A stretch of 32,096 bases of DNA, taken from assembly GCA_023432235.1 (NCBI GenBank), contig JAEYUX010000092.1, positions 1 to 32,096 of the forward strand, read 5' to 3'. The stretch is from Actinomycetes bacterium (lineage in GTDB: Bacteria > Actinomycetota > Actinomycetes > Actinomycetales > Demequinaceae). Both the position numbers and the translations under genes were made by a program. Below are positions 8,304 to 16,880 of the stretch, piece after piece. Position 1 is the stretch's first letter. Each line of letters opens with the position of its first letter. The notes below the pieces were generated by a model that was not told where the DNA came from, ran no database searches, and was given only the letters and a program-made list of their open reading frames with translations.

Positions 8304-9179
8304 CTACACGTCTGATGCGCCGCCCGAAGGTTCCGGGGTTGAGGCCGCAAGCTCACTCCGCGCGGGACGATCAACGCCTTGTTGGCGGCGCCCCACGAGG
8401 ACAAACATAACGGTTCCCAGCGCGAGAACGAACACAGAGACGAAGACATTGACCCGGACTCCGCCAATGAGGACGGCGGTGTCAATGCGAACGGTCTCAA
8501 TCCAGAGTCGACCGCTCACATAGACGATGACGTACAGCCAGAACACCCGCCCACCGCGGAGGTCGAGGCGTTTGTCCAGGTAGATGATCAAAGCCGCCCC
8601 GGCGAGATTCCACAGAAGCTCGTAGAGGAACGTCGGGTGGAACGTCGCAAACTCTTCGAATCCAGCGGGACGGAACGCCGGCGAGATCTCGAGCGCCCAC
8701 GGCAAATCGGTGGGGCCACCGAACAATTCTTGGTTGAAATAGTTGCCCATGCGCCCAATCGCCTGCGCGATGAGGATCCCCGGTGCCGCAGCGTCGGCAA
8801 AGGTGACGAAAGATACGCCTGCACGCCTGCACCCGATGTACGCCCCGACCAAGCCGAAGGCGATCGCGCCCCAAATGCCGAGGCCGCCTTCCCAAATCTT
8901 GAGCGCGTCGAGCGGACGTCCCTCCTCACCGAAGTACGGGCCGGGAGTCGAGACCACGTGGTAAATGCGTCCACCGATGATGCCGAATGGAATCGCCCAC
9001 ATACCGACGTCGCCAATGACGTCGGCCTTGCCGCCACGTTCCTCCCACCGGCGCGTGGCAAGCCATAACGCAAAGAAGATGCCAGCGAGAATCCACAGCG
9101 AGTAGGCGTGCACCGTGAGCGGGCCCACCGAAAACTGGGACCACGAAATGGGCGGGCTCGGAATCGCGACCGGGATCAT
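8304..9179 (-). CDS. lgt: Prolipoprotein diacylglyceryl transferase
   Basis: This 291-aa polytopic membrane enzyme transfers diacylglycerol from phosphatidylglycerol to the lipobox cysteine of prelipoproteins, the first step of lipoprotein maturation. Visible motifs are Tyr26 in HAYSLWI, the actinobacterial IWEGGLGIWGA (95-105), and the Lgt signature IGRMGNYFNQELFGG (141-155) with the essential-type Arg143 and Glu151. Several hydrophobic spans are evident. The last 20 or so residues are polar. Its ATG overlaps the trpA stop as ATGA. One likely substrate is encoded in this window: the FKBP-type lipoprotein at 19506-20501. Confidence 0.96.
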   Translation of the reverse strand: MIPVAIPSPPISWSQFSVGPLTVHAYSLWILAGIFFALWLATRRWEERGGKADVIGDVGMWAIPFGIIGGRIYHVVSTPGPYFGEEGRPLDALKIWEGGLGIWGAIAFGLVGAYIGCRRAGVSFVTFADAAAPGILIAQAIGRMGNYFNQELFGGPTDLPWALEISPAFRPAGFEEFATFHPTFLYELLWNLAGAALIIYLDKRLDLRGGRVFWLYVIVYVSGRLWIETVRIDTAVLIGGVRVNVFVSVFVLALGTVMFVLVGRRQQGVDRPARSELAASTPEPSGGASDV

Positions 9180-9976
9180 CGTCCAGACCTCACGCCCTTG
9201 GCCAACTCGGCCGCCTTCTCCTTGATCGCGTCGAGGGCATCCGTCTCGCTCTCGTGCTCAAGAAGGCATCGCACAAGCGCTGAGCCAACGATCACTCCGT
9301 CAGCGTAACGAGCCACCTGAGCCGCCTGCTCGCCCGTGGACACGCCAAGGCCAACACAGACACGCTCCGCTCCCGCCTCACGCGTGCGAGCAACGAGCGC
9401 CTCCGCTCCCCCACCAACGGTTGCCCGCTCACCCGTCACGCCCATCAGAGACGCGGCGTAGACAAATCCTGTCGTGTGCTCAACGGTGAGGTGGATACGC
9501 TCGCGGGTCGAACTGATCGCCACCAAGAAGATCGTGTCGAGCTCACGCTCCCGAGCGATTCGGATCCACTCCTCCGCGGCATCCGGCGTGAGGTCAGGCG
9601 TGATCACACCGGAACCACCCGCGGCCTTGAGGTCATCGGCAAAGCGCTCGAGGCCGTATTGAAGCATCGGGTTGAAGTAACTCATGACAACCGCGGGTGC
9701 GCCTGCCTCGACAACCGCGCGAATCGCGACAAACGTGTCCGCGACGCGGGTCCCATTCTCGAGGGCCCTTTCCGCCGCGTCTTGAATGGTTGGGCCATCC
9801 ATGACGGGATCGGAGTAGGGCAAGCCCACTTCAACGACGTCAACGCCCGCCTCGACGATTGCCCGCATCGCACGAGCGGACCCTTCCACCGTAGGGAAGC
9901 CAACGGGCAAGTACCCAATGAGCGCCGCACGGCCTTCCGCCTTGATCGCGTCAAGGCGCTCCGTGAGGGCGCTCAC
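9176..9976 (-). CDS. trpA: Tryptophan synthase alpha subunit
   Basis: The 266-aa TIM-barrel subunit cleaves indole-3-glycerol phosphate to indole and glyceraldehyde-3-phosphate, and the indole is channelled to TrpB. The catalytic pair falls at Glu49 (VVEVGLPYSDP) and Asp60 (MDGPTIQ), the same numbers as in the E. coli enzyme. The frame extends upstream to 10006. The GTG at 9976 was chosen because it overlaps the trpB stop as GTGA, has GGGGAGG just upstream, and puts the catalytic residues in register. It is coupled to lgt at its 3' end. Confidence 0.96.
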   Translation of the reverse strand: MSALTERLDAIKAEGRAALIGYLPVGFPTVEGSARAMRAIVEAGVDVVEVGLPYSDPVMDGPTIQDAAERALENGTRVADTFVAIRAVVEAGAPAVVMSYFNPMLQYGLERFADDLKAAGGSGVITPDLTPDAAEEWIRIARERELDTIFLVAISSTRERIHLTVEHTTGFVYAASLMGVTGERATVGGGAEALVARTREAGAERVCVGLGVSTGEQAAQVARYADGVIVGSALVRCLLEHESETDALDAIKEKAAELAKGVRSGR

Positions 9977-11181
9977 GATTCCTCCCCGGGAAGCATGCCG
10001 AACCACCGGGCGGCCTGCTCGACGTCCTTGTCACCGCGGCCGGACAGGTTCACCACAATCGTGTGCCCCTCGCCAAGTTCGTTCCCGAGTCGGATCGCCC
10101 CCGCGAGAGCGTGGGCGGACTCGATCGCCGGCAGAATCCCTTCAGTCCGGCTGAGCAACCGGAACGCCTCCATTGCCTCGACATCGCTGACAGGCCAGTA
10201 CTCGGCACGGCCAATGTCGGCAAGGAAGGAGTGCTGCGGGCCGACGCCGGGATAGTCGAGCCCGGCGGAAATCGAATGCGAGGGCTGGGTTTGGCCATCG
10301 TCGTCTTGCAGCACGTACGTCTTCGACCCGTGGAGGACGCCGGGACGGCCGCCAGTGATGGACGATGCGTGGCGGCCGGTTTCGACGCCGTCACCCGCTG
10401 CTTCACAACCGATCAACCGCACATTTGCATCGTCCAAGAAGGCGTCAAAGATTCCGATCGCATTCGAGCCGCCGCCCACGCACGCGATGACAGCATCGGG
10501 AAGACCGCCGAGCGCGAGCATCTGCTCGCGAGCTTCCGCGCCAATCACACGCTGGAAGTCACGGACCATCTCGGGGAACGGGTGCGGCCCAGCGGCGGTG
10601 CCGAAAATGTAGTTGGTGGTCTCGACGTTCGTCACCCAGTCGCGGTATGCCTCATTGATCGCATCGCGCAAGGTGCGGGAACCGGTCGTCACGGGAACGA
10701 CCTCAGCGCCAAGGAGGCGCATGCGAGCCACATTGAGCGCTTGCCGCTCCGTGTCCTCTTCGCCCATATAGACAACGCACTCAAGATCCATGAGCGCGGC
10801 GGCTGTCGCGGTGGCAACACCGTGCTGTCCCGCCCCGGTTTCGGCAATGACCCGTGTCTTGCCAATGCGCTTGGTGAGGAGCGCCTGACCAAGGACGTTG
10901 TTGATCTTGTGGGAGCCCGTGTGGTTGAGGTCTTCGCGCTTGAGGAAGACGCGCGCACCGCCACAGTGCTGAGCAAAGCGGGGCGCTTCCGTCACGATGC
11001 TCGGGCGGCCCGTGTAATCCCGCGCGAGGCGATCAATCTCTTCCTGGAATCCAGGGTCGTGTTTCGCCTTCTCGTAGGCGTCGGTCAGCTCATCGAGAGC
11101 AGCCATCAAGGCTTCGGGGACAAAACGGCCGCCGTAAGAACCAAAGAACGGTCCTGCAGCGCCTGAGAGGCGACCAGTCAC
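9973..11181 (-). CDS. trpB: Tryptophan synthase beta subunit
   Basis: This 402-aa PLP enzyme joins indole and serine to form tryptophan in complex with TrpA. The PLP lysine is Lys92 in HTGSHKINN (87-95), the GAGQHGVATA loop follows, and the phosphate-binding CVGGGSNAIG loop lies in the C-terminal half. The N-terminal PFFGSYGGRFVPE (11-23) is typical of the main TrpB1 class rather than the stand-alone TrpB2. The GTG start overlaps the trpC stop (GTGA) and the stop overlaps trpA, so all three trp genes are coupled. Confidence 0.97.
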   Translation of the reverse strand: MTGRLSGAAGPFFGSYGGRFVPEALMAALDELTDAYEKAKHDPGFQEEIDRLARDYTGRPSIVTEAPRFAQHCGGARVFLKREDLNHTGSHKINNVLGQALLTKRIGKTRVIAETGAGQHGVATATAAALMDLECVVYMGEEDTERQALNVARMRLLGAEVVPVTTGSRTLRDAINEAYRDWVTNVETTNYIFGTAAGPHPFPEMVRDFQRVIGAEAREQMLALGGLPDAVIACVGGGSNAIGIFDAFLDDANVRLIGCEAAGDGVETGRHASSITGGRPGVLHGSKTYVLQDDDGQTQPSHSISAGLDYPGVGPQHSFLADIGRAEYWPVSDVEAMEAFRLLSRTEGILPAIESAHALAGAIRLGNELGEGHTIVVNLSGRGDKDVEQAARWFGMLPGEES

Positions 11182-11987
11182 GGACGCACCGCTCGAAGCG
11201 CGGGGTGCGCTCCTGCCGCAACCATCTCCGCCACTGCCGTGCGCGGATCCTTATCCTTCACGAGCGCCTCGCCCACAAGCACGGCGTCGGCGCCCATCCG
11301 CGCGTACTCGACCACGTCGTGGCTGTCGCGAATGCCGGACTCTGCCACCTTGACGATGCCGTCCGGAATTGAGGGTGCAACCCGAGCGAAGGTGTCACGG
11401 TCCACTTCGAGAGTCTTGAGGTTGCGCGCATTGACACCGATGACCCGAGCACCGGCGTCGACGGCGCGCGACACTTCTTCCTGATCGTGAACCTCAACGA
11501 GTGCGCACATCCCAAGAGAATGGACGCGCTCAACAAGGCTTTCGAGTGCCATTTGCTCAAGTGCAGCGACGATCAGCAGCACCATGTCGGCACCATGTGC
11601 GCGGGCCTCCCACACCTGATACGGCGTGACGATGAAGTCCTTGCGCAAGATGGGGATGTCAACCTTTGCGCGCACCGCGTCGAGATCGGCGAGTGAACCG
11701 CCAAAGCGACGCTCCTCCGTGAGCACGGAAATGACAGACGCGCCGCCGGCCTCGTACTCGGTGGCCAATGCGGCAGGGTCGGTGATCTCGGCAAGCGAGC
11801 CCTTTGACGGGCTGGAGCGCTTCACTTCTGCGATGACAGACACCTCAGGCGTCTGAAGCTTCTGCAGGGCGTCGATTGCGCTCGGGAGGCGCGAGGCGCG
11901 CTCCTTGAGTTCGTCCATCGAGGTGGCCAATTCGCGGGCCGCCAGGTCGTTGCGGACCCCCTCAACGATGCCGTCCAACACACTCAT
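11178..11987 (-). CDS. trpC: Indole-3-glycerol phosphate synthase
   Basis: This 269-aa single-domain TIM barrel closes the indole ring from carboxyphenylaminodeoxyribulose phosphate. The signature AEVKRSSPSKG (53-63), RKDFIV with the catalytic lysine, and NARNLKT are all present, as is the AESGI phosphate loop. There is no fused TrpF domain; in many actinobacteria that step is done by the bifunctional PriA. The ATG has an unusually strong ribosome site, GGAGGAGGT, 8 nt upstream. Together with the 65-bp gap before it, this suggests trpC heads a sub-operon trpC-trpB-trpA-lgt. Confidence 0.96.
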   Translation of the reverse strand: MSVLDGIVEGVRNDLAARELATSMDELKERASRLPSAIDALQKLQTPEVSVIAEVKRSSPSKGSLAEITDPAALATEYEAGGASVISVLTEERRFGGSLADLDAVRAKVDIPILRKDFIVTPYQVWEARAHGADMVLLIVAALEQMALESLVERVHSLGMCALVEVHDQEEVSRAVDAGARVIGVNARNLKTLEVDRDTFARVAPSIPDGIVKVAESGIRDSHDVVEYARMGADAVLVGEALVKDKDPRTAVAEMVAAGAHPALRAVRP

Positions 11988-12052
11988 GCGTTGCCACCTC
12001 CTCCGGGACCATGCTACCCGGACGGGAACGGCGCTGAGGACGCGTGCCGTGT
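11988..12052 (-). promoter_or_regulatory. Putative internal promoter and Shine-Dalgarno site for trpCBA
   Basis: The gap upstream of trpC contains, on the minus strand, TAGCAT (12016-12011) as a candidate -10 box and GGAGGAGGT (12004-11996) as ribosome site, which would give a leader of only about 20 nt. No leader peptide with tandem Trp codons and no attenuator hairpins are visible. The -35 region is poor. Confidence 0.4.
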
Positions 12053-12493
12053 TCAGCCGCCCGGTGACAGATAGGGCGCGAAAGGCTCAAGATTGCGCAC
12101 CACCCAATACACACCAAGCGCAATGGGAATGGCGACGCCCACCCAGGTGGATATGTGAATAGGCCGCACGCGGTCGGTGGCGAGGCTGAGGAGCCACCAC
12201 CCGATCAAGAAGATGCCCGCCGGGATGATGGCGACGACAACGAGCGGGTTCATCTGCAAAGCGCCCGCGAGGTCACCGTTGACGAGGTCATGAACCGCAC
12301 GAAGTCCGCCGCAGCCAGGGCAGTAATAGCCGCTTGCGGAGTAGAACACGCAGGACGGAAAGAACCCGGGTTCATGCGGATCCCGGATACCCGTATACGC
12401 CGTCGCTGCTGCGAGAACGGCGGTGACGCCTACCGGAAGGGCCCAACGTTTGGCCACTTCCGGTCGCGTCACCGCCGCGCTCACGGAACTCAT
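12053..12493 (-). CDS. DUF2752-type membrane protein
   Basis: The 146-aa protein has three to four hydrophobic spans and the hallmark of the DUF2752 family: YYCPGCGGLRAVHDLVNGDLAGALQ, followed by MNP (residues 56-83). A third cysteine lies at 48 in FPSCVF. No biochemical function is established for the family. The CPGCG motif suggests metal or redox chemistry, but this is only a guess. It begins 4 bp after the preceding small membrane protein gene and lacks an obvious Shine-Dalgarno site, so coupled translation is likely. The position between trpE and trpC is typical for such genes in actinobacteria. Confidence 0.8.
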   Translation of the reverse strand: MSSVSAAVTRPEVAKRWALPVGVTAVLAAATAYTGIRDPHEPGFFPSCVFYSASGYYCPGCGGLRAVHDLVNGDLAGALQMNPLVVVAIIPAGIFLIGWWLLSLATDRVRPIHISTWVGVAIPIALGVYWVVRNLEPFAPYLSPGG

Positions 12494-12497
12494 CGAC

Positions 12498-12809
12498 TCA
12501 GCTGGTCGAGAAGTCGTACGTCAGCACGCCTGCGGCCTGGAGCGCGAAGCCCAGCACCGACAAGGCACAGCCGATGATGCCGAGAATGAAACCGACATTC
12601 GCAAGCGAACCGTTCGATGCACGACCTTCGGCGGCGGCCTTCTTGCCGTTGATGCCGAGGATGATCGCCGGAATACCGGTGAAGAAGCCACAGCAAAGAA
12701 TCGAGAGGATGCCGAGCACGAGTGCCCACACGCCAAGCTTGTTCTTCTCATTCGGGTCGCCACCGACCGGAGGCATCCCCATCGGGGGCGGCGGAGGTAC
12801 TTGCGTCAT
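12498..12809 (-). CDS. Small DUF4190-type membrane protein
   Basis: The 103-aa product starts with a proline- and glycine-rich cytoplasmic tail (MTQVPPPPPMGMPPVGG), followed by two hydrophobic helices. The first, about 25-50, contains the pattern GVWALVLGILSILCCG. The second, about 68-95, contains NVGFILGIIGCALSVLG. The loop GINGKKAAAEGRASNG between them is characteristic of DUF4190 proteins. Its function is unknown. AAAGGAG 7 nt upstream of the ATG is a good ribosome site. It lies 46 bp after the HGxxPAAW-type gene. Confidence 0.75.
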   Translation of the reverse strand: MTQVPPPPPMGMPPVGGDPNEKNKLGVWALVLGILSILCCGFFTGIPAIILGINGKKAAAEGRASNGSLANVGFILGIIGCALSVLGFALQAAGVLTYDFSTS

Positions 12810-12835
12810 GTGATGTCTCCTTTGATGTCACTGCA

Positions 12836-12852
12836 ACGCGGTAAAGCCGCGT
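12836..12852 (-). repeat. Short hairpin in the gap after the HGxxPAAW-type gene
   Basis: ACGCGG and CCGCGT (12836-12841 and 12847-12852) form a 6-bp stem with a 5-nt loop, starting 3 nt after the preceding stop codon on the minus strand. There is no T tract, so it is a poor intrinsic terminator. It may be an mRNA processing or stabilising structure. Confidence 0.3.
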
Positions 12853-12855
12853 CGT

Positions 12856-13092
12856 CTAGTTCAGCGGTTGCCCGAAACCGAGCGCCCGCAGCGCCGCGCC
12901 AACTGCCAAGGCGACGGCGACCACTCCCAAGCCCACCCACAGTAAGGCGAGTTGAGGAATCATGACGCCGATGGCGCCAATGAGCACACCGAGAACGATC
13001 AGCCCGTTTGTCACCCATGCAGCAATCGTGCGGCCGTGGTTGCCGGCGACAACACGGGGCAGATTCTTCGGATCAATCTGTGGGGACGACAT
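12856..13092 (-). CDS. HGxxPAAW-family small membrane protein
   Basis: This 78-aa protein has the motif NHGRTIAAW (19-27), a variant of the HGxxPAAW pattern in which the proline is isoleucine. Two hydrophobic helices follow: GLIVLGVLIGAIGVMI and LLWVGLGVVAVALAVGAAL. The family is confined to actinobacteria and has no known function. The ATG at 13092 is preferred over the GTG at 13098 because AAGGAG, the end of trpE, stands 5 nt before the ATG but abuts the GTG. It sits 2 bp after the trpE stop, a recurring position in Micrococcales. Confidence 0.8.
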   Translation of the reverse strand: MSSPQIDPKNLPRVVAGNHGRTIAAWVTNGLIVLGVLIGAIGVMIPQLALLWVGLGVVAVALAVGAALRALGFGQPLN

Positions 13093-13094
13093 GC

Positions 13095-14675
13095 TCACTC
13101 CTTCTGGGACGTGCTGGTCAGTGTAGCGAGACTCGCCCCGGGGACGAGGCGATTCGCTTGAGATACGGCGCGAATCATGGCGGCTGCCTTGTCTCGGGTC
13201 TCTTGAGCTTCACGGGCGGGCACGGAGTCCGCGACAACGCCGGCCCCGGCTTGGACGTGTGCCGTGCCATTGGCGATCAGCGCCGTTCGAATCGCAATCG
13301 CCAAGTCCATGTTGCCGGCAAAGTCGAAGTAGCCGATTGCGCCGCCGTAAAAGGCTCGGCGCACAGGCTCCAACTCATCGATAAGGGCAATGGCGCGGGT
13401 CTTTGGCGCTCCCGACAGGGTTCCCGCCGGGAACGTCGCGACAAACGCGTCGAGAGCGCTCGCTTCATCCTCGAGGTGTCCCACGACCGTCGAGCAGATG
13501 TGCATGATGTGGCTGTAGCGGTTGACGGCCATGAACTCGACAACCTCAACGGACGTCGGTGTACACACCTTGACGAGGTCATTGCGCGCCAAGTCGACGA
13601 GCATCACGTGCTCGGCGATCTCCTTGGGATCAGCCAACAGCTCCGTCTCAAGCGCCTTATCCGCTTCGGGTGTCGCACCCCGCGGCCTCGAGCCGGCGAT
13701 CGGGAACGTGAGGACCGAACGGTTCTTCACGGTGACGAGGGATTCGGGGCTCGCACCAACGAGAGCAAAACGGGGACCTTCCGCCGCTTCGCATTCGAGG
13801 TAGTACATGTACGGGCTGGGGTTGAGTGTGCGGAGCACGCGATAAACGTCAAACGGCGCTGCCGGGCACTGCGCATCAAAGCGCTGCGACGGGACGACCT
13901 GAAAGACCTCGCCGTCCCGGATCGCTTCCTTCGCGTACTTCACCATCTTTTCGTATTCGCCCACAGCGCTACGGTCGCTCACGCGTCCCTCGGGGCGATC
14001 ATCAAGACCCATGACGGCGAGGCGCGGCGCGCTTTCGAGCGTGCGCTCCATCTCGTCGACGCGTCGCACCGCGGCTGCATACGCATCGTCAATGCCGGTG
14101 GGCTGCGCGTCGGTGTTCACAGCGTTCGCGATGAGCCACACGGATCCATCGACGTGATCGAGAACGGCAAGGTCAGTCGCCAACAGCAAGACACCGTCGG
14201 GCACGTCAAGTTCACGCACCGCGTCTGCAGGCAACGTGGGTTCCCACTGGCGGACGATGTCCCAACCAAGGGCACCGACAAGTCCGCCCGTCAACGGCGG
14301 CAAGCCGGGGATCGCTTCCGACGCCAGTTCGGCAAGCGCGGCAGCAATCGTGGGTAGCGGCGCGCCGTCCACAAGACCCGCAGGGACGCGACCCGTCCAC
14401 CGCGCGTCATCACCGGTGATCGTGAGCGTCGCTTGAGAATGCACCCCGATGAACGAGTACCGCGATCGCGAACCGTCAGGCTCCGCCGATTCGAGAACAA
14501 AGGTTCCTGGACGCGATCCCGCTAACGCCTGGTAGAGCGCCACCGGAGTCCAACCATCGGCCAAGAGCCGGCGCACAACAGGGACGACTCGGTGGGTCGC
14601 ACCCAACGCGATGAAGTCCTCACGTGAGGGCCACGTTTGGCCCCACTCAAGCGTCGGCGCCTCGACTGAAGTCAC
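13095..14675 (-). CDS. trpE: Anthranilate synthase component I
   Basis: The 526-aa chorismate-utilising enzyme makes anthranilate with the glutamine amidotransferase TrpG, which is not in this window. The N-terminal LES of the tryptophan feedback site is at 61-63 (FVLESAE). The catalytic domain carries GSRPRG, DLARNDL, the RYSHIMHI segment, and FPAGTLSGAPKTRA. The GTG start overlaps the hisI stop as GTGA. Retention of LES suggests feedback inhibition by tryptophan. No trpD or trpG lies nearby, so the trp genes are split between loci. Confidence 0.96.
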   Translation of the reverse strand: MTSVEAPTLEWGQTWPSREDFIALGATHRVVPVVRRLLADGWTPVALYQALAGSRPGTFVLESAEPDGSRSRYSFIGVHSQATLTITGDDARWTGRVPAGLVDGAPLPTIAAALAELASEAIPGLPPLTGGLVGALGWDIVRQWEPTLPADAVRELDVPDGVLLLATDLAVLDHVDGSVWLIANAVNTDAQPTGIDDAYAAAVRRVDEMERTLESAPRLAVMGLDDRPEGRVSDRSAVGEYEKMVKYAKEAIRDGEVFQVVPSQRFDAQCPAAPFDVYRVLRTLNPSPYMYYLECEAAEGPRFALVGASPESLVTVKNRSVLTFPIAGSRPRGATPEADKALETELLADPKEIAEHVMLVDLARNDLVKVCTPTSVEVVEFMAVNRYSHIMHICSTVVGHLEDEASALDAFVATFPAGTLSGAPKTRAIALIDELEPVRRAFYGGAIGYFDFAGNMDLAIAIRTALIANGTAHVQAGAGVVADSVPAREAQETRDKAAAMIRAVSQANRLVPGASLATLTSTSQKE

Positions 14676-15025
14676 GACGCCTCCCCAAGCTCGAGTTCGC
14701 CGCCCGCGTCAAAACATGAGTGGTCGCCGGTGTGGCACGCAGACCCCTCTTGGCGCACAGTCAGCAAAATGGCGTCGCCGTCGCAGTCGATCTCCGCGCG
14801 GACCACATGCTGGACATGGCCCGAGGTGTCACCTTTGCGCCACATCTCGCCTCGCGAACGGCTCCAATAGACGCCACGACGCGTCTGAAGCGTCTCCGCC
14901 AAGGCGTCGTCATTCATCCACGCGACCATGAGCACGCGACCCGTTCCATCCTCTTGGACAACGGCGCACACCAATCCATCGGTGGTGCGCTTCAGGCGTG
15001 ATGCAATCTGCGGCTCAAGCGACAT
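14672..15025 (-). CDS. hisI: Phosphoribosyl-AMP cyclohydrolase
   Basis: The 117-aa enzyme hydrolyses phosphoribosyl-AMP in the third step of histidine synthesis. The metal-binding DCDGDAIL (80-87) and the zinc cysteines at 81, 97 and 104 (ACHTGDHSC) are present. YWSRSRGEMWRKG (53-65) is the family signature. There is no fused HisE (phosphoribosyl-ATP pyrophosphatase) domain. The frame extends upstream into the ABC gene. The ATG at 15025 gives the normal length and begins 19 bp after the ABC stop. Its stop overlaps the trpE start. Confidence 0.95.
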   Translation of the reverse strand: MSLEPQIASRLKRTTDGLVCAVVQEDGTGRVLMVAWMNDDALAETLQTRRGVYWSRSRGEMWRKGDTSGHVQHVVRAEIDCDGDAILLTVRQEGSACHTGDHSCFDAGGELELGEAS

Positions 15026-15044
15026 GGCGCCTATCTTTGCACCT

Positions 15045-16880
15045 TCACGCGTGGTCCGAGCCCCGTGGCTCTTCTCGCGTCTGAGACATCCAGGCACGGT
15101 GAAGACGCGCGTAGGCGCCGTTCTTCGCGACAAGCTCGGGATGCGCGCCAAACTCCTTCAACTCGCCCTGGTCCATAACCGCGACAAGGTCCGCCCGCTC
15201 GGCGGTGGAAAGCCTGTGTGCAATGACGACACTGGTGCGCCCCTGCATGAGTCGCTCGAGCGCCCGGGAGATGCGGACCTCGGTGGCGGGGTCCACAGCC
15301 GATGTCGCCTCGTCGAGAATGAGCACATCCGGGTCAGTGAGATACGCCCGAGCGATTGAGACGAGTTGGCGCTCTCCGGCGCTCAGCAGTTCGCCCCGCG
15401 CCCCAACTGCGGTATCCAATCCAGCCGGAGTGTCGTTGAGCCAGCCCTCAAGGCCAAGGTCTTCGAATGCGCGCATCGCGTCGGTGCGAAGTTCGGCGGG
15501 GTCTTGATCAGGCCGTGCGTAGCGCAGGTTGTCAATGACGCTGCCTTCGAAAAGAAAACCCTCTTGCGGGACAACAGCAAGGCGGTGTCGGATCTCGCTC
15601 AGACGCACTTTCCGCACGTCGACGCCGCCCATGCGGATGTGACCTGACGTCGGATCGAAGAATCGGGAGAGGAGCCGAGCGAGCGACGTCTTGCCGGACC
15701 CTGTCTGTCCAACGATCGCAAGCCGCTTTCCGGCGGGCACCGCAAAGGTGATCCCCTTGAGAACCTCGTCGCGGCCGTCATACGTGAGACGAACGTCCGC
15801 GACGCTGAGGTCGAGCTCACCCTCAGGCAACGTGACGGGATCGGCAGGGTCCCGCACGGTTGACTCCGTGTCAACGAGTTCAATGACGCGCTGCCAGCCC
15901 ACAAACGCGCGCTGCATTTCGGCGAGCATCTCGATGATCCACATGAGCGGACCAGAGAACATGTAGACGAGTAATGAGAAGGCGGCCACCGTGCCAACGG
16001 ACAAAGAGCCCCGCATGGCGAGCGCCGTTCCCACAACAAGAGCGGCGCCCGTTGCGAAGGACTGGCCAAAGGCCGTCATTGAGAAGCTTCCTGACGAAAG
16101 CCACGAGGCGCGCCTTTCTTTGCGCGCAATGCCGTCGATCTCGTCGCGCAATCTCCCCCGCATGCGCTCCTGAACGCCATACGAGCGAATAGTGGCGACG
16201 CCAACGAGCTGTTCGGAGGTCCGTCCGAGCAGATCGGCCATCCGCGACCGCACATCGCCGTATGTGCGGCGGATGGCCGGCTGGACTTTGAGCGTGACCC
16301 ATAACAACGGGATGTAACAGATGACGACAACGAGCGCGAGCTGCCACGAGTACACCGCCATGACGGCGAGGACCACTGTCGATTCCATCGCTGCCACGAG
16401 CATTCCGGCGCCCGTCCATTGCATGAGGTCGCGCATCGTGTCCACGTCACCCGTCACGCGCGAGACGTAGCGCCCACGCTGCTCCGAGTTCTGGGTGAGC
16501 ACACTCAAGCGGTGGACGTTGTCGAAGGCCTTCTTGCGAAGAGTCGCGAGACCGGCCTCTGCGGCAATCACCATGCGCCTGCGCACACGCCACTCGATGA
16601 GCATTGACGCGAGCACCACGAACGAACCGCCGATGACGAGCTTGGTGACGAGTGAGGCGTTCGCGCCGCCCTCGGCGAGGAGACCATCGTCCGTGACACG
16701 CTGTGTCAAATACGGGATGGTCGCCTTCGCAATGGCGGCGAGCAATGCGAGAAACAGGGTGACACCGAGCCCTTTGCGGAACTCGGGAGACAGCGCCATG
16801 CCGCGGCGGAACGTCTCCCGCAGGCCAATGCGGCGCTCGTAGTCCGCACGCCCTTCCTTTTCCATCGGCACGGCACTCAT
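15045..16880 (-). CDS. ABC exporter subunit with canonical ATPase residues
   Basis: This 611-aa half transporter has a six-helix exporter-type membrane domain (about 35-325) and a nucleotide-binding domain (about 355-590). Walker A GQTGSGKT is at 391-398, the Q-loop is near 440, and Walker B LILDEATSAVD has the catalytic Glu524. The H-loop His555 is in VIAHRLS. The signature is LSAGE (499-503) rather than LSGGQ. The next gene upstream encodes the partner, and ATGA overlap couples them. GGAGGTG before the ATG supports this start. Together they should form a heterodimeric efflux pump; the substrate is unknown. The protein is of the multidrug or lipid exporter type (ABCB-like), and location in the his-trp operon does not by itself identify a substrate. 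Confidence 0.92.
   Translation of the reverse strand: MSAVPMEKEGRADYERRIGLRETFRRGMALSPEFRKGLGVTLFLALLAAIAKATIPYLTQRVTDDGLLAEGGANASLVTKLVIGGSFVVLASMLIEWRVRRRMVIAAEAGLATLRKKAFDNVHRLSVLTQNSEQRGRYVSRVTGDVDTMRDLMQWTGAGMLVAAMESTVVLAVMAVYSWQLALVVVICYIPLLWVTLKVQPAIRRTYGDVRSRMADLLGRTSEQLVGVATIRSYGVQERMRGRLRDEIDGIARKERRASWLSSGSFSMTAFGQSFATGAALVVGTALAMRGSLSVGTVAAFSLLVYMFSGPLMWIIEMLAEMQRAFVGWQRVIELVDTESTVRDPADPVTLPEGELDLSVADVRLTYDGRDEVLKGITFAVPAGKRLAIVGQTGSGKTSLARLLSRFFDPTSGHIRMGGVDVRKVRLSEIRHRLAVVPQEGFLFEGSVIDNLRYARPDQDPAELRTDAMRAFEDLGLEGWLNDTPAGLDTAVGARGELLSAGERQLVSIARAYLTDPDVLILDEATSAVDPATEVRISRALERLMQGRTSVVIAHRLSTAERADLVAVMDQGELKEFGAHPELVAKNGAYARLHRAWMSQTREEPRGSDHA

Noticed and set aside
10063..11166. 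367-codon plus-strand frame opposite trpB
   Set aside because: It is antisense to intact trpB and has no independent support such as a ribosome site or domain.
11988..12052. Trp attenuator or T-box upstream of trpC
   Set aside because: There is no leader peptide with tandem Trp codons, no competing hairpins and no T-box sequence in the 65-bp gap.
13008..14357. 449-codon plus-strand frame opposite trpE
   Set aside because: It is antisense to complete trpE with all catalytic motifs, and contains no recognisable motif of its own.
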